NCBI GenBank assembly: GCA_049297695.1
Contig: JBAQUT010000036.1
Coordinates: 7,622-71,621, forward strand
Direction of reading: 5' to 3'
From: JACKLD01 sp049297695
GTDB lineage: Bacteria; Pseudomonadota; Alphaproteobacteria; UBA2136; UBA6156
Length of the DNA stretch: 64,000 nt
Shown here: positions 7,712 through 17,079 of the stretch, piece after piece
Position numbering within the stretch: the stretch's first letter is position 1
Layout of the letters: each line of letters opens with the position of its first letter
Notes under the pieces: generated by a model
Seen by the model: the letters and a program-made list of their open reading frames with translations, nothing else
What the model was told of the DNA's origin: nothing
Database searches by the model: none
Program-made: the position numbers and the translations under genes

Positions 7712-8649
7712 TGCACCGTAAACTTGCCGCCTTAACCCTTCTGCTCACCTACCTCACCATCGTGTTAGGGGCCGCCACCCGCGTGTGGGATGCAGGCATG
7801 AGCTGCCCCGATTGGCCCACCTGTTACGGGGTGTGGAATCCGTTTCACCCTGATGCCATGCCCGTGGGCGGGTATGTGGTGAACGGCATGGTTTACACCG
7901 TGCATCAAGTGGCCTTGGAATGGACGCACCGCCTGTGCGCTGCCTTGGTAGGCTTTGGGTTGATAGGCCTTTTGGTAGGCGCCGTGCGGCAAGGGCGGAA
8001 CCATCCGTGGTTGCCGTTAAGCGCCGCGTTTGTGTTGTTGGCCTTGCAGGTGAAACTTGGTGCTTTAACGGTTTGGATGAACAATGTGAACTGGAGCGTG
8101 GCGATCCATTTGGGCAACGCCATGCTGATGTTTGGCGCGTTGGCATGGTATAGCCGCACCTTGCGGGCAGGGCAGGGGCCGTTCAAGGCGCCTGCGGTGA
8201 GCAGCCTGTGCAAAGCGTTGGTGGTGGTGCTGCCCGTGGCGGTGTTGGCCACCATGATGCTAGGGGCGTATGTGAGCAGCAGCCACGCAGGCGGGGTATG
8301 CGGCGGGTTGTTCAGTTGTGCGGGCAACTGGATGCCCAGCGATATAGACCAACTGGTGCACATGAAGCACCGCTACATGGCCTTGGCCACCGTGGTGCTG
8401 GCGGTGGCGTTGCGGTTGGTGGCATCCAACCAGCCATCCCCCATGCCCCATGCGGCGCGGGCGCTGGATGGCATGGTGCTGGGCCAAGTGGCCTTAGGCA
8501 TTGCCACGTTGTACAGTTTTGAGCATTACGCCCAGCATTACCAGTGGCTCAGTTTGGGCCACTTGGCGTGGGGCACGCTGGTGTGGCTGGTGGCGGTGGG
8601 TACGGCCATGAACCTCTATTATGGTCATGCAGGGCGCGCCCATGGCTAA
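7711..8649 (+). CDS. ctaA: Heme A synthase (COX15/CtaA family)
   Basis: Eight-helix inner-membrane enzyme that oxidises the C8 methyl of heme O to the formyl of heme A. Start ATG in the TAATG junction; 312 residues. The conserved membrane histidines are seen (HQVALEWTHRL, AIHLGNAML, HMKHRYMA, LGHLAWG). Two extracellular cysteine pairs are present, CPDWPTC near the N-terminus and CGGLFSC after helix 5, as in the Bacillus and beta/gamma-proteobacterial type; typical alphaproteobacterial enzymes lack them. It overlaps ctaB by 8 nt. Heme A implies an aa3-type oxidase elsewhere, as coxABC is not in the window. Confidence 0.9.
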   Translation: MHRKLAALTLLLTYLTIVLGAATRVWDAGMSCPDWPTCYGVWNPFHPDAMPVGGYVVNGMVYTVHQVALEWTHRLCAALVGFGLIGLLVGAVRQGRNHPWLPLSAAFVLLALQVKLGALTVWMNNVNWSVAIHLGNAMLMFGALAWYSRTLRAGQGPFKAPAVSSLCKALVVVLPVAVLATMMLGAYVSSSHAGGVCGGLFSCAGNWMPSDIDQLVHMKHRYMALATVVLAVALRLVASNQPSPMPHAARALDGMVLGQVALGIATLYSFEHYAQHYQWLSLGHLAWGTLVWLVAVGTAMNLYYGHAGRAHG

Positions 8650-9529
8650 CGTGCGGGATATCATCGCCCTTGCCAAACCTCGCATCATTGTGTTGCTGGC
8701 AATTACATGCTTGGCAGGCAGTTTGGTGGCCGCCAAAGGCAATTGGGAGCTGTTGGCATGGCGGGCGGATGCCGTGGTGTGGGGCTTGCTGGGCTTGGTG
8801 CTTTCGGCCAGCGGCGCCAACATGCTGAACATGTGGTTTGACCGCGATATCGACCCGTTGATGAAGCGCACCCGCACGCGGCCGATTCCTGCGGGTCGCA
8901 TGGCGCCTGCCACGGTGTTGGTGTTGGGGGTAACAACGTTGGTTTTGGGTGGGCTTGCGGCCAGCATGGCGAATATGCTGACCGCCGCCATGGCCTTGGC
9001 GGGCGGGCTGTTTTACGTGCTGGTTTACACCATGGTTCTGAAGCGGAACACGGTGCAAAACATTGTGATTGGCGGGGCGGCGGGGGCCTTCCCTCCCGTG
9101 GTGGGGTGGGCAGCGGTGCAGGGGGATGCAAGCACGCTTTTGCCGTGGCTGATGTTCGGGGTGGTTTTTTTATGGACGCCCCCGCACTTTTGGGCGCTGG
9201 CCCTGATGGCCAACACCGATTACACCAAGGCAGGCGTGCCCATGTACCCCGTGGTGTACGGCGAAGCCGCCACGCGGATTGCCATGATGCGCTACCTGTG
9301 GGTGCTGGTGGCGTTTACCTTGCTGGGCGGATTGTTGCCGCCCTTGGGCTGGCTGTACACCTGTGCGGCGCTGGGGTTGGGCCTGTGGTGGGGTATGGCC
9401 TGTTACCGCTTGTTGCATGCACCTCAACCAACATCTGAGAACATGCAGCCTGCACGGCTAGTGTTCATCCGCTCGCTGTACTATTTGGCCTTGCTGTTTG
9501 CAGCCATGGTGGGGGATAGTTGGTATTAA
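8642..9529 (+). CDS. ctaB: Protoheme IX farnesyltransferase
   Basis: UbiA-family integral membrane prenyltransferase that converts heme B to heme O. Visible: NMLNMWFDRDIDPLMKRTRTRPIPAG, which holds the first Asp-rich prenyl-diphosphate site N-x3-D-x3-D and the following Arg cluster, and a second polar loop near LMANTDYTKAGVPMYPVVYG. 295 residues from MANVRDIIAL, with eight or nine helices. The start at 8642 overlaps the ctaA stop; an alternative start at 8621 adds MVMQGAP. It works directly before CtaA. Confidence 0.92.
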   Translation: MANVRDIIALAKPRIIVLLAITCLAGSLVAAKGNWELLAWRADAVVWGLLGLVLSASGANMLNMWFDRDIDPLMKRTRTRPIPAGRMAPATVLVLGVTTLVLGGLAASMANMLTAAMALAGGLFYVLVYTMVLKRNTVQNIVIGGAAGAFPPVVGWAAVQGDASTLLPWLMFGVVFLWTPPHFWALALMANTDYTKAGVPMYPVVYGEAATRIAMMRYLWVLVAFTLLGGLLPPLGWLYTCAALGLGLWWGMACYRLLHAPQPTSENMQPARLVFIRSLYYLALLFAAMVGDSWY

Positions 9530-9870
9530 AGGCCCAAGGTTCGCATTTCGTTTTCTGACATAGGAGGCAGTATGTGCTGATGTGGTTTATGGATACCGCT
9601 GTTCTTCAGAGGTTGAAAGGTAAGTCTAAACCCTGAATCATTCGCATGTTCAGGGCAACGGATGACATCGTCTTTATCGGGAGAAATATCATCCTCACGC
9701 GTGAGTCCGTGAAAGTGTTCTAATTTACTGTGGGTTGAATCTTCAACAAGATACGTCCCAGACTGAAGGGCTGTAAGAGTAGTATAGGCATCACACGTTG
9801 AGCGCCATATGGTGTGAACATAAAGCTCACAGCCAACAACGCGTAGGATACAAGATTGTGTTTCATCCAT
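9526..9870 (-). CDS. Hypothetical protein, antisense within the cta cluster
   Basis: 114 residues, not recognised. It has no signal peptide or membrane segment; it is His- and Asp-rich (KLEHFHGL, GIHKPHQHILPP). It is read against ctaA-ctaB-ctaG and its stop overlaps the ctaB stop by 4 nt. Base composition is more AT-rich than that of the cta genes, which suggests insertion into the ctaB-ctaG gap. An AAGGGAG-like site lies before the start on the minus strand. Confidence 0.5.
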   Translation of the reverse strand: MDETQSCILRVVGCELYVHTIWRSTCDAYTTLTALQSGTYLVEDSTHSKLEHFHGLTREDDISPDKDDVIRCPEHANDSGFRLTFQPLKNSGIHKPHQHILPPMSENEMRTLGL

Positions 9871-9905
9871 TTACTTATCTCCCTTATAAGGATAAATAAG
9901 TTGTA

Positions 9906-10478
9906 ATGACAAAAAATACAAGACTTCTGTTGATTTTACTTACTTTTAGCGCTGCCATGCTGGGGGTATCCTTCGCGTTTGTGCCGTTTTACAAAGTGTT
10001 TTGCCAGGCGTTTGGCATCCCGCTGCCCAGCGTGGAGGTAAGTGCCCAGCTATCCGCCCCCAAACCCATCACCACCACCAGCAACCGCTACTTAACGGTA
10101 CGGTTTACGGGCAACAGCGACAGCACCATGCCCGTAACCCTGAAGCCCGTAAGTTACAGCCTGCGGGTGAAGTTGGGCGAGCCTGTGCTGACCGCCTACC
10201 ATGCCCAAAGCAACAGCGATAAAGCGTTGGATGGCGTGGCCGTGCACATGCTGGTGGCCATGGGAGGGCCGGAGAACACGAACATCAACAAGTACGTGGA
10301 GCTTCAGCAGTGTTTTTGTTTTGAAGAGCAACATTACCCCGCCCGTAAAAACATAACCCTGCCGCTCAGTTTTACCGTAACACCAGATTTACCCGCCGCC
10401 GTGCACACCATCAACTTCAACTACACGTTGTTCCCCGCCACCAACGTGCCCGAAAATATGAAAACCAAACCCCAATGA
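9906..10478 (+). CDS. ctaG: Cytochrome c oxidase assembly protein CtaG/Cox11
   Basis: Delivers copper to the CuB site of aa3-type oxidase. One N-terminal membrane anchor (residues 8-28) is followed by VPFYKVFCQAFGIPLP and a periplasmic immunoglobulin-like domain. The copper-binding pair is visible as QCFCFEEQ near residue 140. 190 residues is the usual size. Same strand as ctaA-ctaB; it overlaps the next gene by 4 nt (ATGA). Confidence 0.9.
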   Translation: MTKNTRLLLILLTFSAAMLGVSFAFVPFYKVFCQAFGIPLPSVEVSAQLSAPKPITTTSNRYLTVRFTGNSDSTMPVTLKPVSYSLRVKLGEPVLTAYHAQSNSDKALDGVAVHMLVAMGGPENTNINKYVELQQCFCFEEQHYPARKNITLPLSFTVTPDLPAAVHTINFNYTLFPATNVPENMKTKPQ

Positions 10479-11329
10479 AGCGCATTGCGGCCTTGCTGGT
10501 TGGTATGCTGGTCAGCGTGTATGTGGTGGGGGGTGTATGGCTGTATGCCACGCAGGATGCCGTTATTTTCCCCCAAATGGTGAACAGCATCCAACCGCCG
10601 GATTTTGATAACCCAGCTGGCTTGGAATACCTGACGTTGCACACGCCGGATGGTGCCACGCTGAACGGCTTGGGCTTCAACACGGCGGCAGGGCAGGGGA
10701 ATTCCTCCTCCACGCCACACCCCACCACGCTGGTGCTGGCCTTTGGCGGCAACGCCCACGATGTGACGGGCATGGTGCGGTTTTTACACCGGGATGTGTT
10801 TCCTGAAGCCACCGTGGCCGTAGCAGGGCTAAGTTACCGCGGCTACCTCAACGCCTTGGGCCGCCCCAGCACGGGCACGCCCAGCCAAAGGGCTTTGCAG
10901 GCCGATGCCGTGCAGCTGTACGACACGCTGGTGGCCCGGCTGAAACCCACCAAAGTGGTGGTGGTGGGGTATTCCCTGGGCAGCGCCGTAGGGGCCTATG
11001 TGGCGCGGTGGCGCACGGTGGAGAGTCTGATACTGGCCGCCCCCTTTGCCAGCATCACCGCCTTGGCCCAAGCTGAATACCGCATTTACCCCGCGAGTCT
11101 GATGGTGCTTCACCCGTTTGATACGGCCAGCTTGTTGGCCAACATATCCAGCCACATCAGCGTTGTGTACTCCCCGCAAGATGGCCTGATACCCCCCACT
11201 CACCCGTTCCTGCTGCAAACGGCCAACCCGAAGGCCCAACTTATTCCGCTTAACCCTGCCGTGCCCCACGGGGATGTGCTGGACCACCCCACCATCCCCG
11301 CCTTGTTCCGTACGGCGGCGGGGATGTAA
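10475..11329 (+). CDS. Alpha/beta hydrolase, membrane-anchored
   Basis: 284 residues. One N-terminal helix (about 4-26) anchors the protein; the rest is an alpha/beta hydrolase with nucleophile elbow GYSLGSA, acid SPQDGLIP and a late histidine PHGDVL. This layout matches the BEM46/Abhd13-like hydrolases, whose natural substrates are mostly unknown. It starts inside the ctaG stop (ATGA), so it is co-translated with oxidase assembly, but no direct role there can be deduced. Confidence 0.78.
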   Translation: MKRIAALLVGMLVSVYVVGGVWLYATQDAVIFPQMVNSIQPPDFDNPAGLEYLTLHTPDGATLNGLGFNTAAGQGNSSSTPHPTTLVLAFGGNAHDVTGMVRFLHRDVFPEATVAVAGLSYRGYLNALGRPSTGTPSQRALQADAVQLYDTLVARLKPTKVVVVGYSLGSAVGAYVARWRTVESLILAAPFASITALAQAEYRIYPASLMVLHPFDTASLLANISSHISVVYSPQDGLIPPTHPFLLQTANPKAQLIPLNPAVPHGDVLDHPTIPALFRTAAGM

Positions 11330-11407
11330 CCCTGTTTTATTCTTGAAACAGCTTTATAAGCTTACACCTGAATCGGGAGCGACACCCCCCAACCGACCGC
11401 CTTTGTT

Positions 11408-11427
11408 ATCCCCGCGTAGGCGGGGAT
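11408..11427. repeat. Palindromic intergenic repeat
   Basis: ATCCCCGCGTAGGCGGGGAT, a perfect inverted repeat with a short loop; a diverged copy lies near 2310-2329. Only two copies were seen in the window, so its genome-wide abundance is unknown. Confidence 0.6.
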
Positions 11428-11528
11428 CTTCTATCCCCCCTTGATTTTTTAAAAAATGGCGCTATGTATAAATCTCCAGCATCCCGCTGGTTATAGGGAA
11501 CTCCGTTGAAAAACGGGGGAGTTAAAAC

Positions 11529-11714
11529 ATGAACGTTTCGCAGATTCAAGAAGTTCGTCGAGGTTCTCCTGAGGAGAGTGCTTTGGCTCACCTGAATGAG
11601 GTGGATGAAAGGCTTGCTAACTGCAAGTCGGAAGTCCAAGCTCAAAAACTCCGGAAACGGAGGAAGGGTTTGTTGAAGGACTTGACCCGGAAGGGGATTC
11701 TCGCTCAGAACTGA
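11529..11714 (+). CDS. Small hypothetical protein
   Basis: 61 residues, highly charged and predicted helical (EVDERLANCKSEVQAQKLRKRRKGLLKDL). Not recognised. It has a strong ribosome site (GGGGGAG, 8 nt before ATG) and its own terminator, which supports a real gene. It stands just upstream of dnaB on the same strand but is separated from it by that terminator. The basic central helix would suit nucleic-acid or ribosome binding; this is only an inference. Confidence 0.6.
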   Translation: MNVSQIQEVRRGSPEESALAHLNEVDERLANCKSEVQAQKLRKRRKGLLKDLTRKGILAQN

Positions 11715-11737
11715 GCGAAACGGGCAATGCCCGGGGG

Positions 11738-11766
11738 AAAAGGTCGCGTCAGCGGCCTTTTTTCGT
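11738..11766 (+). terminator. Rho-independent terminator
   Basis: AAAGGTCGC-GTCA-GCGGCCTTTTTT stem with a T-run, after the 61-residue gene and before dnaB. Confidence 0.75.
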
Positions 11767-11851
11767 TTGTGGATAACTCCCCCCCTTATCCCCAGCCCCT
11801 GTGCACCCAATCCGCTTGGGTTGGGCGCCAACATGGGCTAGGGTAGGCCCC

Positions 11852-13327
11852 ATGAACAACGTAGTTGCCCTGAAGCCCGAAGCCACTGCCTTAACCGTGC
11901 ACGTGCCCCACAGCGTGGCGGCCGAGCAAGCCTTGCTGGGCGCCCTGATGGTGAACAACCGCCTGTACGATGATCTGCAAGGCACCCTGCTGGCCGAATA
12001 TTTTTACGTGCCCCTGCACGCCGTGCTGTTTGAAAAAATCGAAAGCCTGATTGGCCGCGGGCGGGAAGCCAACCCCATTACGCTGCGCGAAATGCTGCGC
12101 CACACGCCGTACGACAGCGACAACAGCTTGTTCCCCCACCTTTCCCAAATATTTGAAAATGCGGGGTTAACGGGGGATATCAAAAGCTTGGCGGAGGTTA
12201 TTCACACCGCCTACATGCAGCGCCAGCTGATGGGCCTGGGCGATAGCCTGCGCCAGCAAGCGGGCACCGCCAGCGATGTGGTGAGCGTGAAAGACGTGCT
12301 GGATGCCGCCAGCGGTGAGCTGTTCAAGCTGGCCGAAACAGGCCAAGGCGGCAACAGCGTGAAGGGCCTGCGCGAAAGCCTGCGCGAGGTGATTGCCGCC
12401 GCCGAACTGGCCAAGCGGGAAGGGGGCGGCATTACGGGCGTGGCCACCGATTTTAAAGATTTGGATAACTTGTTGGGCGGCTTGCAAAAAAGCGACCTGA
12501 TTATCTTGGGTGCCCGTCCCAGCATGGGGAAAACCAGCTTGATTATCAACATCGCCCAAAACGCGGCCATCCGCAAAGCGCGGGGGGAAGCAGGCGGGGC
12601 CGCCGTGGGGGTGTTCAGTTTGGAAATGAGCGCCGAGCAGATTACGGCCCGGATGCTCTCCAGCGCCGCCAACGTGAGCAGCCACCAAATCTCCAGCGGG
12701 CATTTGAACGATGCCGATTTTGGACGGATTATGGCCGCTGCAGGCCAGCTAGCCGAACTGCCCATGTACATTGACGATACGCCCGCCCTGAGCGTGAACG
12801 CCATGCGCGCCAAAGCCCGCCGCATGAAGCGCCAGTACGGCGTGGGGCTGATTATTGTGGACTACTTGCAGTTGATGACCGCCCCCGGCAAAGGGAACGA
12901 CAGCAACCGCGTACAAGAGATTGGCGCCATAAGCCAAGGCCTGAAGCAGATTGCCCGCGAGCTGAACGTGCCTGTGATTGCCGCCAGCCAGCTAAGCCGC
13001 AGCGTGGAAGCCCGCGACAACAAACGCCCCCAACTGGCCGACCTGCGCGAAAGCGGGAGCATTGAGCAAGATGCCGACTTGGTATGGTTTTTGTACCGCG
13101 AAGAATATTACTTAAGCCGCCAGTTGGGTGCGGGCGACACGCTGGACGGCGACAAAAAAGTGCTGGAAATGAAAGACCGGTTGGAAAAAGTGCGCGGCGT
13201 GACCGAACTGATTGTGAGCAAAAACCGCAAAGGCCCCACCGACACCGTGAAGCTGCTGTTCCATGGTGCCACCACCACCTTCCATTCGTTCAGCGGGCGG
13301 AGTGATTATGACAGCCACGGGGAGTAA
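11852..13327 (+). CDS. dnaB: Replicative DNA helicase DnaB
   Basis: Hexameric 5'-3' helicase of the replication fork. Start at MNNVVALKPE (11852), giving 491 residues. The N-terminal DnaB domain (HSVAAEQALLGALM) occupies about 20-125 and the RecA-like C-terminal domain about 195-470: Walker A ARPSMGKTS, Walker B LIIVDYLQLM, and ASQLSRSVEARDNKRPQLADLRESGSIEQDAD, the typical DnaB block with the arginine finger downstream. No ribosomal genes (rpsF, rpsR, rplI) precede it, as they do in many bacteria. Confidence 0.95.
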   Translation: MNNVVALKPEATALTVHVPHSVAAEQALLGALMVNNRLYDDLQGTLLAEYFYVPLHAVLFEKIESLIGRGREANPITLREMLRHTPYDSDNSLFPHLSQIFENAGLTGDIKSLAEVIHTAYMQRQLMGLGDSLRQQAGTASDVVSVKDVLDAASGELFKLAETGQGGNSVKGLRESLREVIAAAELAKREGGGITGVATDFKDLDNLLGGLQKSDLIILGARPSMGKTSLIINIAQNAAIRKARGEAGGAAVGVFSLEMSAEQITARMLSSAANVSSHQISSGHLNDADFGRIMAAAGQLAELPMYIDDTPALSVNAMRAKARRMKRQYGVGLIIVDYLQLMTAPGKGNDSNRVQEIGAISQGLKQIARELNVPVIAASQLSRSVEARDNKRPQLADLRESGSIEQDADLVWFLYREEYYLSRQLGAGDTLDGDKKVLEMKDRLEKVRGVTELIVSKNRKGPTDTVKLLFHGATTTFHSFSGRSDYDSHGE

Positions 13328-13336
13328 AGGTTATCC

Positions 13337-14995
13337 CTATCCCAGCGTAATACTGCCAGGCCCGCCGCCGCTGGCAAAACGGTAGGTGTTTTTGCCGTTG
13401 TTTTTGGCCTCGTACATGGCGGCATCGGCTTTTTTGATAAGGTCGGGGCCGGTGTTGCCATCCACCGGGTACATGGCGATGCCCAAACTGCCGCCGATGT
13501 TGCCGGGATGGCCGTTCAAGTCAAACGGCGTGTGCAGAAGCTTCAAAACTTTTTGGGCTACCATTTCGGCGTCGGTTTTATCCCGCACGCCCAAAATAAT
13601 CACAAATTCGTCGCCACCCAGCCGTGCTACGGTGTCGGTATCCCTCAGCGCCCCTTTCAGGCGAAGAGCCACTTGCTTCAGCAGCAAATCGCCGTAGTCG
13701 TGGCCCAAGGTATCGTTCACCTTTTTAAATCCATCAAGGTCAATAAATATCAAAGCGATTTTAGAAAGCTGACGGTAGGCCGTGGCAATGGCCATGTTCA
13801 GCCGGTCGTTGAACAGTTGGCGGTTGGGCAGGCCCGTCAGCGTGTCGGAGTAGGCCAGCGTGTTTTCACGGTCTTGGCCTTGCTTCAGTTGGGCGCGCAG
13901 GCGCACCAGTTCGGTGGTGGGGGTAAGGGTGATGATATACCCGCCCACACGGTTCTCGGAATCCCGCCACGGGCGTATGGCCCATTTCACAATCTCTTCT
14001 CGCCCACCAAGGGTAAGCGTTGCTTCGTCATCGCCCACCCGTTGGCCGGTGCGCAACTGCTGCGAAAGCTGGGGAAGGTGCGGGGGGAAGTTGGGCACAA
14101 CCTCGGGGTGAAGTTTGCCCACCAGCGAGGTTTGGGGGTTCAGGTGGAAAAACTCCGGCCAGCTGTGGGCCACGTACAGGTAACGCCAGTTCAGGTCGGT
14201 AATGGCAATGGGGCGCAGGCTTTGCTCCACCATGGCGCGCAACATGCCTTCCGCCGTGGCGGCGGTGCTGCCAAGGCTGGCACTGCCCGTAACTTCGCGG
14301 GCCAGCAGGGCCACATCGCCCCCGCCCAAGGGCCATGCCCAGGCGCGGAGGTGAATGGCATCGTTGGCCAGCCGCATATCTCCGTGCCATGGGCGGGGCT
14401 TGGCGTTGGCCAGCAGGTTGGCCACGGGGGTACCTGCAAAACCGGGCCACATATCGGCGGCAGCGCGGCCTTCCAAACTTTCCAGCGTGGGGCTAAAGCG
14501 TTGGGCGGCAGCCATGGCGGCAGCGTTCCATCGGCGGATGCGCCCGTCTTTTCCCAGCACTAGCCACCATTCGCCCGCGTGCTCAAAGGCGGTATCCAGC
14601 GCCAACAGGTGGGCTTGGTGGGTGTCGGTGGCGCCGTCCCGCTCGCGGGTGAGGGTTTCGGTCAGGGTTTCCAACCCATGAATGCGGTGGATGAACGCGC
14701 CAATCTCTTCGTTTGCATAATGGTTGTAAACCAAGCGCGTGGCCAAGGCCCCCGCAAGGGCCACAAAGGCCAAGGGCCACACCTTTACCAGCAAGGTGGC
14801 CGCGTACAAAGCCCATAAAGGGAGTTGCTGGTACCAAACACGTGGCAGCGGGTGGCTGGCCCAAAACCAGGTTTGGATGTCGGTGGGGGCAGCGGGGGGA
14901 AAGCTCATCCACACCTGTGCCACCACGGCCATGGCCAGCAGGGTGAGAAGGGTGCCGCAAGCTATAACAAAAGCAAGGAGAATACGGGTTTGCAT
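13337..14995 (-). CDS. Membrane-bound diguanylate cyclase with PAS regions
   Basis: Makes cyclic di-GMP from two GTP. Two N-terminal helices (about 6-29 and 56-82) flank a short periplasmic loop, then a coiled-coil-like linker, two PAS-like regions (about 120-215 and 245-360), and a GGDEF domain at the C-terminus. The active-site GGDEF is intact (ARLGGDEFVIIL). An RxxD inhibitory site (RDTD) lies five residues before it, so product feedback is expected. No EAL domain. It is monocistronic and convergent with dnaB. Confidence 0.88.
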   Translation of the reverse strand: MQTRILLAFVIACGTLLTLLAMAVVAQVWMSFPPAAPTDIQTWFWASHPLPRVWYQQLPLWALYAATLLVKVWPLAFVALAGALATRLVYNHYANEEIGAFIHRIHGLETLTETLTRERDGATDTHQAHLLALDTAFEHAGEWWLVLGKDGRIRRWNAAAMAAAQRFSPTLESLEGRAAADMWPGFAGTPVANLLANAKPRPWHGDMRLANDAIHLRAWAWPLGGGDVALLAREVTGSASLGSTAATAEGMLRAMVEQSLRPIAITDLNWRYLYVAHSWPEFFHLNPQTSLVGKLHPEVVPNFPPHLPQLSQQLRTGQRVGDDEATLTLGGREEIVKWAIRPWRDSENRVGGYIITLTPTTELVRLRAQLKQGQDRENTLAYSDTLTGLPNRQLFNDRLNMAIATAYRQLSKIALIFIDLDGFKKVNDTLGHDYGDLLLKQVALRLKGALRDTDTVARLGGDEFVIILGVRDKTDAEMVAQKVLKLLHTPFDLNGHPGNIGGSLGIAMYPVDGNTGPDLIKKADAAMYEAKNNGKNTYRFASGGGPGSITLG

Positions 14996-15057
14996 AGGGT
15001 TGCCTTACACGGTTGTTTGGCTGCATAGTAACCTCAAACCGAACGAAAGACGCGCAG

Positions 15058-17079
15058 ATGGGCTTGTACAAGGTGTTTATGCTGGTGGTGCTGTTGCTGG
15101 CGGGCCGCGTTGTTGCCCAAGAGAGCTTGGGCCAAACCGAGTGGGCCACCACCGACACCGTGCACAGCCAGCTTACCGCCCAGCATAAAGTGGTGCAAGC
15201 TGGAACCAGCACCCGCGTGGCGTGGGAAATTAAGCTGGACGACCACTGGCACGTGTACTGGAGCAACCCCGGCGACAGCGGCATACCCCCTATGATGACG
15301 GTGAACGGAACCAAGGTGGCCATCAACGCGTGGCCAACGCCCAAGGTAATTAACATCCCCCCCATTACCAACTACGGGTACGAGGAGAAAGTTGTGCTTT
15401 TGGCCGATGTGGCCATACCTGCCAATACCCCCCAAGGTAACATGAATCTGCCCGTGAAGCTGGAGTATCTGTACTGCAAAGACGTGTGCATGCCAGGGCG
15501 TGTGGAAACAAACCTGCCCTTGGACGTTGGCACAACACCCGTACTCAACCCTGATTATGAGCCGTTGGAAGCGTGGAGCACGGCCCATACCCCCCAACAG
15601 CTGGAAGGTGTGACGGTATGGCGGGAAGGAGCGGATACCCTGCTGGCCGCCAGCAACCTGCCTGCGGGGGCGTTGCGGTTTATCCCCGCTGTGGAAGGCT
15701 GGATGGACGATGGTGCTGCGCAAGAGCAAACCGTGGTGAACGGTAAACCTGTATTGCGCCTGAAGCCCGATGCCTACGCCAGCGGTCAACCGCCAGCCGA
15801 GGTGGAAGGTTTGGTACTGGTAGACGATGGTACGGGCTATGCGCTGAAAGCGTCCGTGACGGTGGCGCCTGCCACGGCAGCGGGAGGGGAAGGGGTTACG
15901 GTTACCTTATCGGCCTTGCCCGTGGCCATGGCGCTGGCTTTTTTGGCGGGGTTGATGCTGAACCTGATGCCGTGCGTGTTGCCCGTGATTGCTTTGAAGA
16001 TATTTGGCCTTGTGCGTACCCAAAGTTACATGGAGCGCCTAACCCACACCGTGGCCTACACGGGTGGTGTGCTGGCCACGCTGATGGGTATGGCCAGCGT
16101 GGTGGCCGTGCTGCAAAACGGTGGTACGCAGCTGGGGTGGGGCTTTCAGTTGCAAAGCCCGTTGTTTGTAGCCGCGTTGGTAGCCTTGTTGGTGGCGTTG
16201 GCCCTTAACTTTTGGGGCGTGTTCACGCTGGGCGAAAGCCTAAGCCGCCTGGGCACCACCAAAACCCACGAAAGTTACGGCGAAGCTTTTTTAACCGGCA
16301 TGTTGGCCGTGATTGTAGCTACACCTTGCACCGTGCCCTTTATGGGCGGAGCCATGGCCTATGCTTTGGGGCAACCGATATCCGGTAGCTTGCCCGTGTT
16401 TGCCTCCATGGGGGTGGGGATGGCAGCGCCGTTGCTGGCGGTGGCGGTGTTCCCCCCCTTGGGCCGCTTGTTGCCCAAACCGGGCGCGTGGATGGCTACG
16501 TTTAAAAGCCTGTTAGGCTGGCCCATGCTGGCCACGGCCTTGTGGCTGGCGTGGGTGTTTGGCAACCAAACCAGCACGGCCATGTTGGCGGTGCTGTTGG
16601 CGGTGGTGATGCTGCTGGCCCTGGGCCTATGGCTGGTGGGCAACCGGTTTGCCCGCCTAGGCTGGTTGGTGGTGGCAGCCAGCGTGCTGGTGGGGGGATG
16701 GGTGTTGCAGCCTACCCCCGATGCCACACACGCATGGAAAGTGTGGAGCAAAGCCGATGAAACTGCCGCCCGCGCGTTAGGCCCCGTGTTGGTGGATTTT
16801 ACGGCGGATTGGTGCATCACCTGCAAAGTAACCGAAGCCACGGTGCTGAACCGCCCTGCCACTCAAGCGTTGTTTGCCAAACACAACGTAACCCTGTTGC
16901 AAGCCGATTGGACGCGCTACGACGCCGCCATTACGGCCGAGCTGGCCTCCCATGGCCGTCGTGGGGTGCCGTTATATCTGCTGTACCGCCAAGGCGAGGA
17001 GCAACCGTTGGTGTTACCCCAACTGTTGACGTACGGGATGCTGGAGGAAGCGCTGGCGCGAGCACCCACCCCGCGCTAA
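15058..17079 (+). CDS. Thiol:disulfide interchange protein, DsbD/ScsB family
   Basis: Transfers reducing power from cytoplasmic thioredoxin to the periplasm. Start at MGLYKVFML (15058) gives a signal peptide (about 1-21). The N-terminal periplasmic domain holds a cysteine pair (YLYCKDVCMPGR); the central eight-helix domain has LNLMPCVLP and IVATPCTVPF, the two membrane cysteines; the C-terminal thioredoxin-like domain has DWCITCK. About 673 residues, closer to ScsB than to DsbD in its N-terminal domain. Its last 149 bp overlap the convergent DUF192 gene. With CcoG, SCO1 and CtaG nearby, a role in copper-site or cytochrome maturation is plausible. Confidence 0.85.
   Translation: MGLYKVFMLVVLLLAGRVVAQESLGQTEWATTDTVHSQLTAQHKVVQAGTSTRVAWEIKLDDHWHVYWSNPGDSGIPPMMTVNGTKVAINAWPTPKVINIPPITNYGYEEKVVLLADVAIPANTPQGNMNLPVKLEYLYCKDVCMPGRVETNLPLDVGTTPVLNPDYEPLEAWSTAHTPQQLEGVTVWREGADTLLAASNLPAGALRFIPAVEGWMDDGAAQEQTVVNGKPVLRLKPDAYASGQPPAEVEGLVLVDDGTGYALKASVTVAPATAAGGEGVTVTLSALPVAMALAFLAGLMLNLMPCVLPVIALKIFGLVRTQSYMERLTHTVAYTGGVLATLMGMASVVAVLQNGGTQLGWGFQLQSPLFVAALVALLVALALNFWGVFTLGESLSRLGTTKTHESYGEAFLTGMLAVIVATPCTVPFMGGAMAYALGQPISGSLPVFASMGVGMAAPLLAVAVFPPLGRLLPKPGAWMATFKSLLGWPMLATALWLAWVFGNQTSTAMLAVLLAVVMLLALGLWLVGNRFARLGWLVVAASVLVGGWVLQPTPDATHAWKVWSKADETAARALGPVLVDFTADWCITCKVTEATVLNRPATQALFAKHNVTLLQADWTRYDAAITAELASHGRRGVPLYLLYRQGEEQPLVLPQLLTYGMLEEALARAPTPR

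Noticed and set aside
13508..14563. Plus-strand open frame of 351 codons
   Set aside because: Antisense to the GGDEF protein gene; no recognisable domain.
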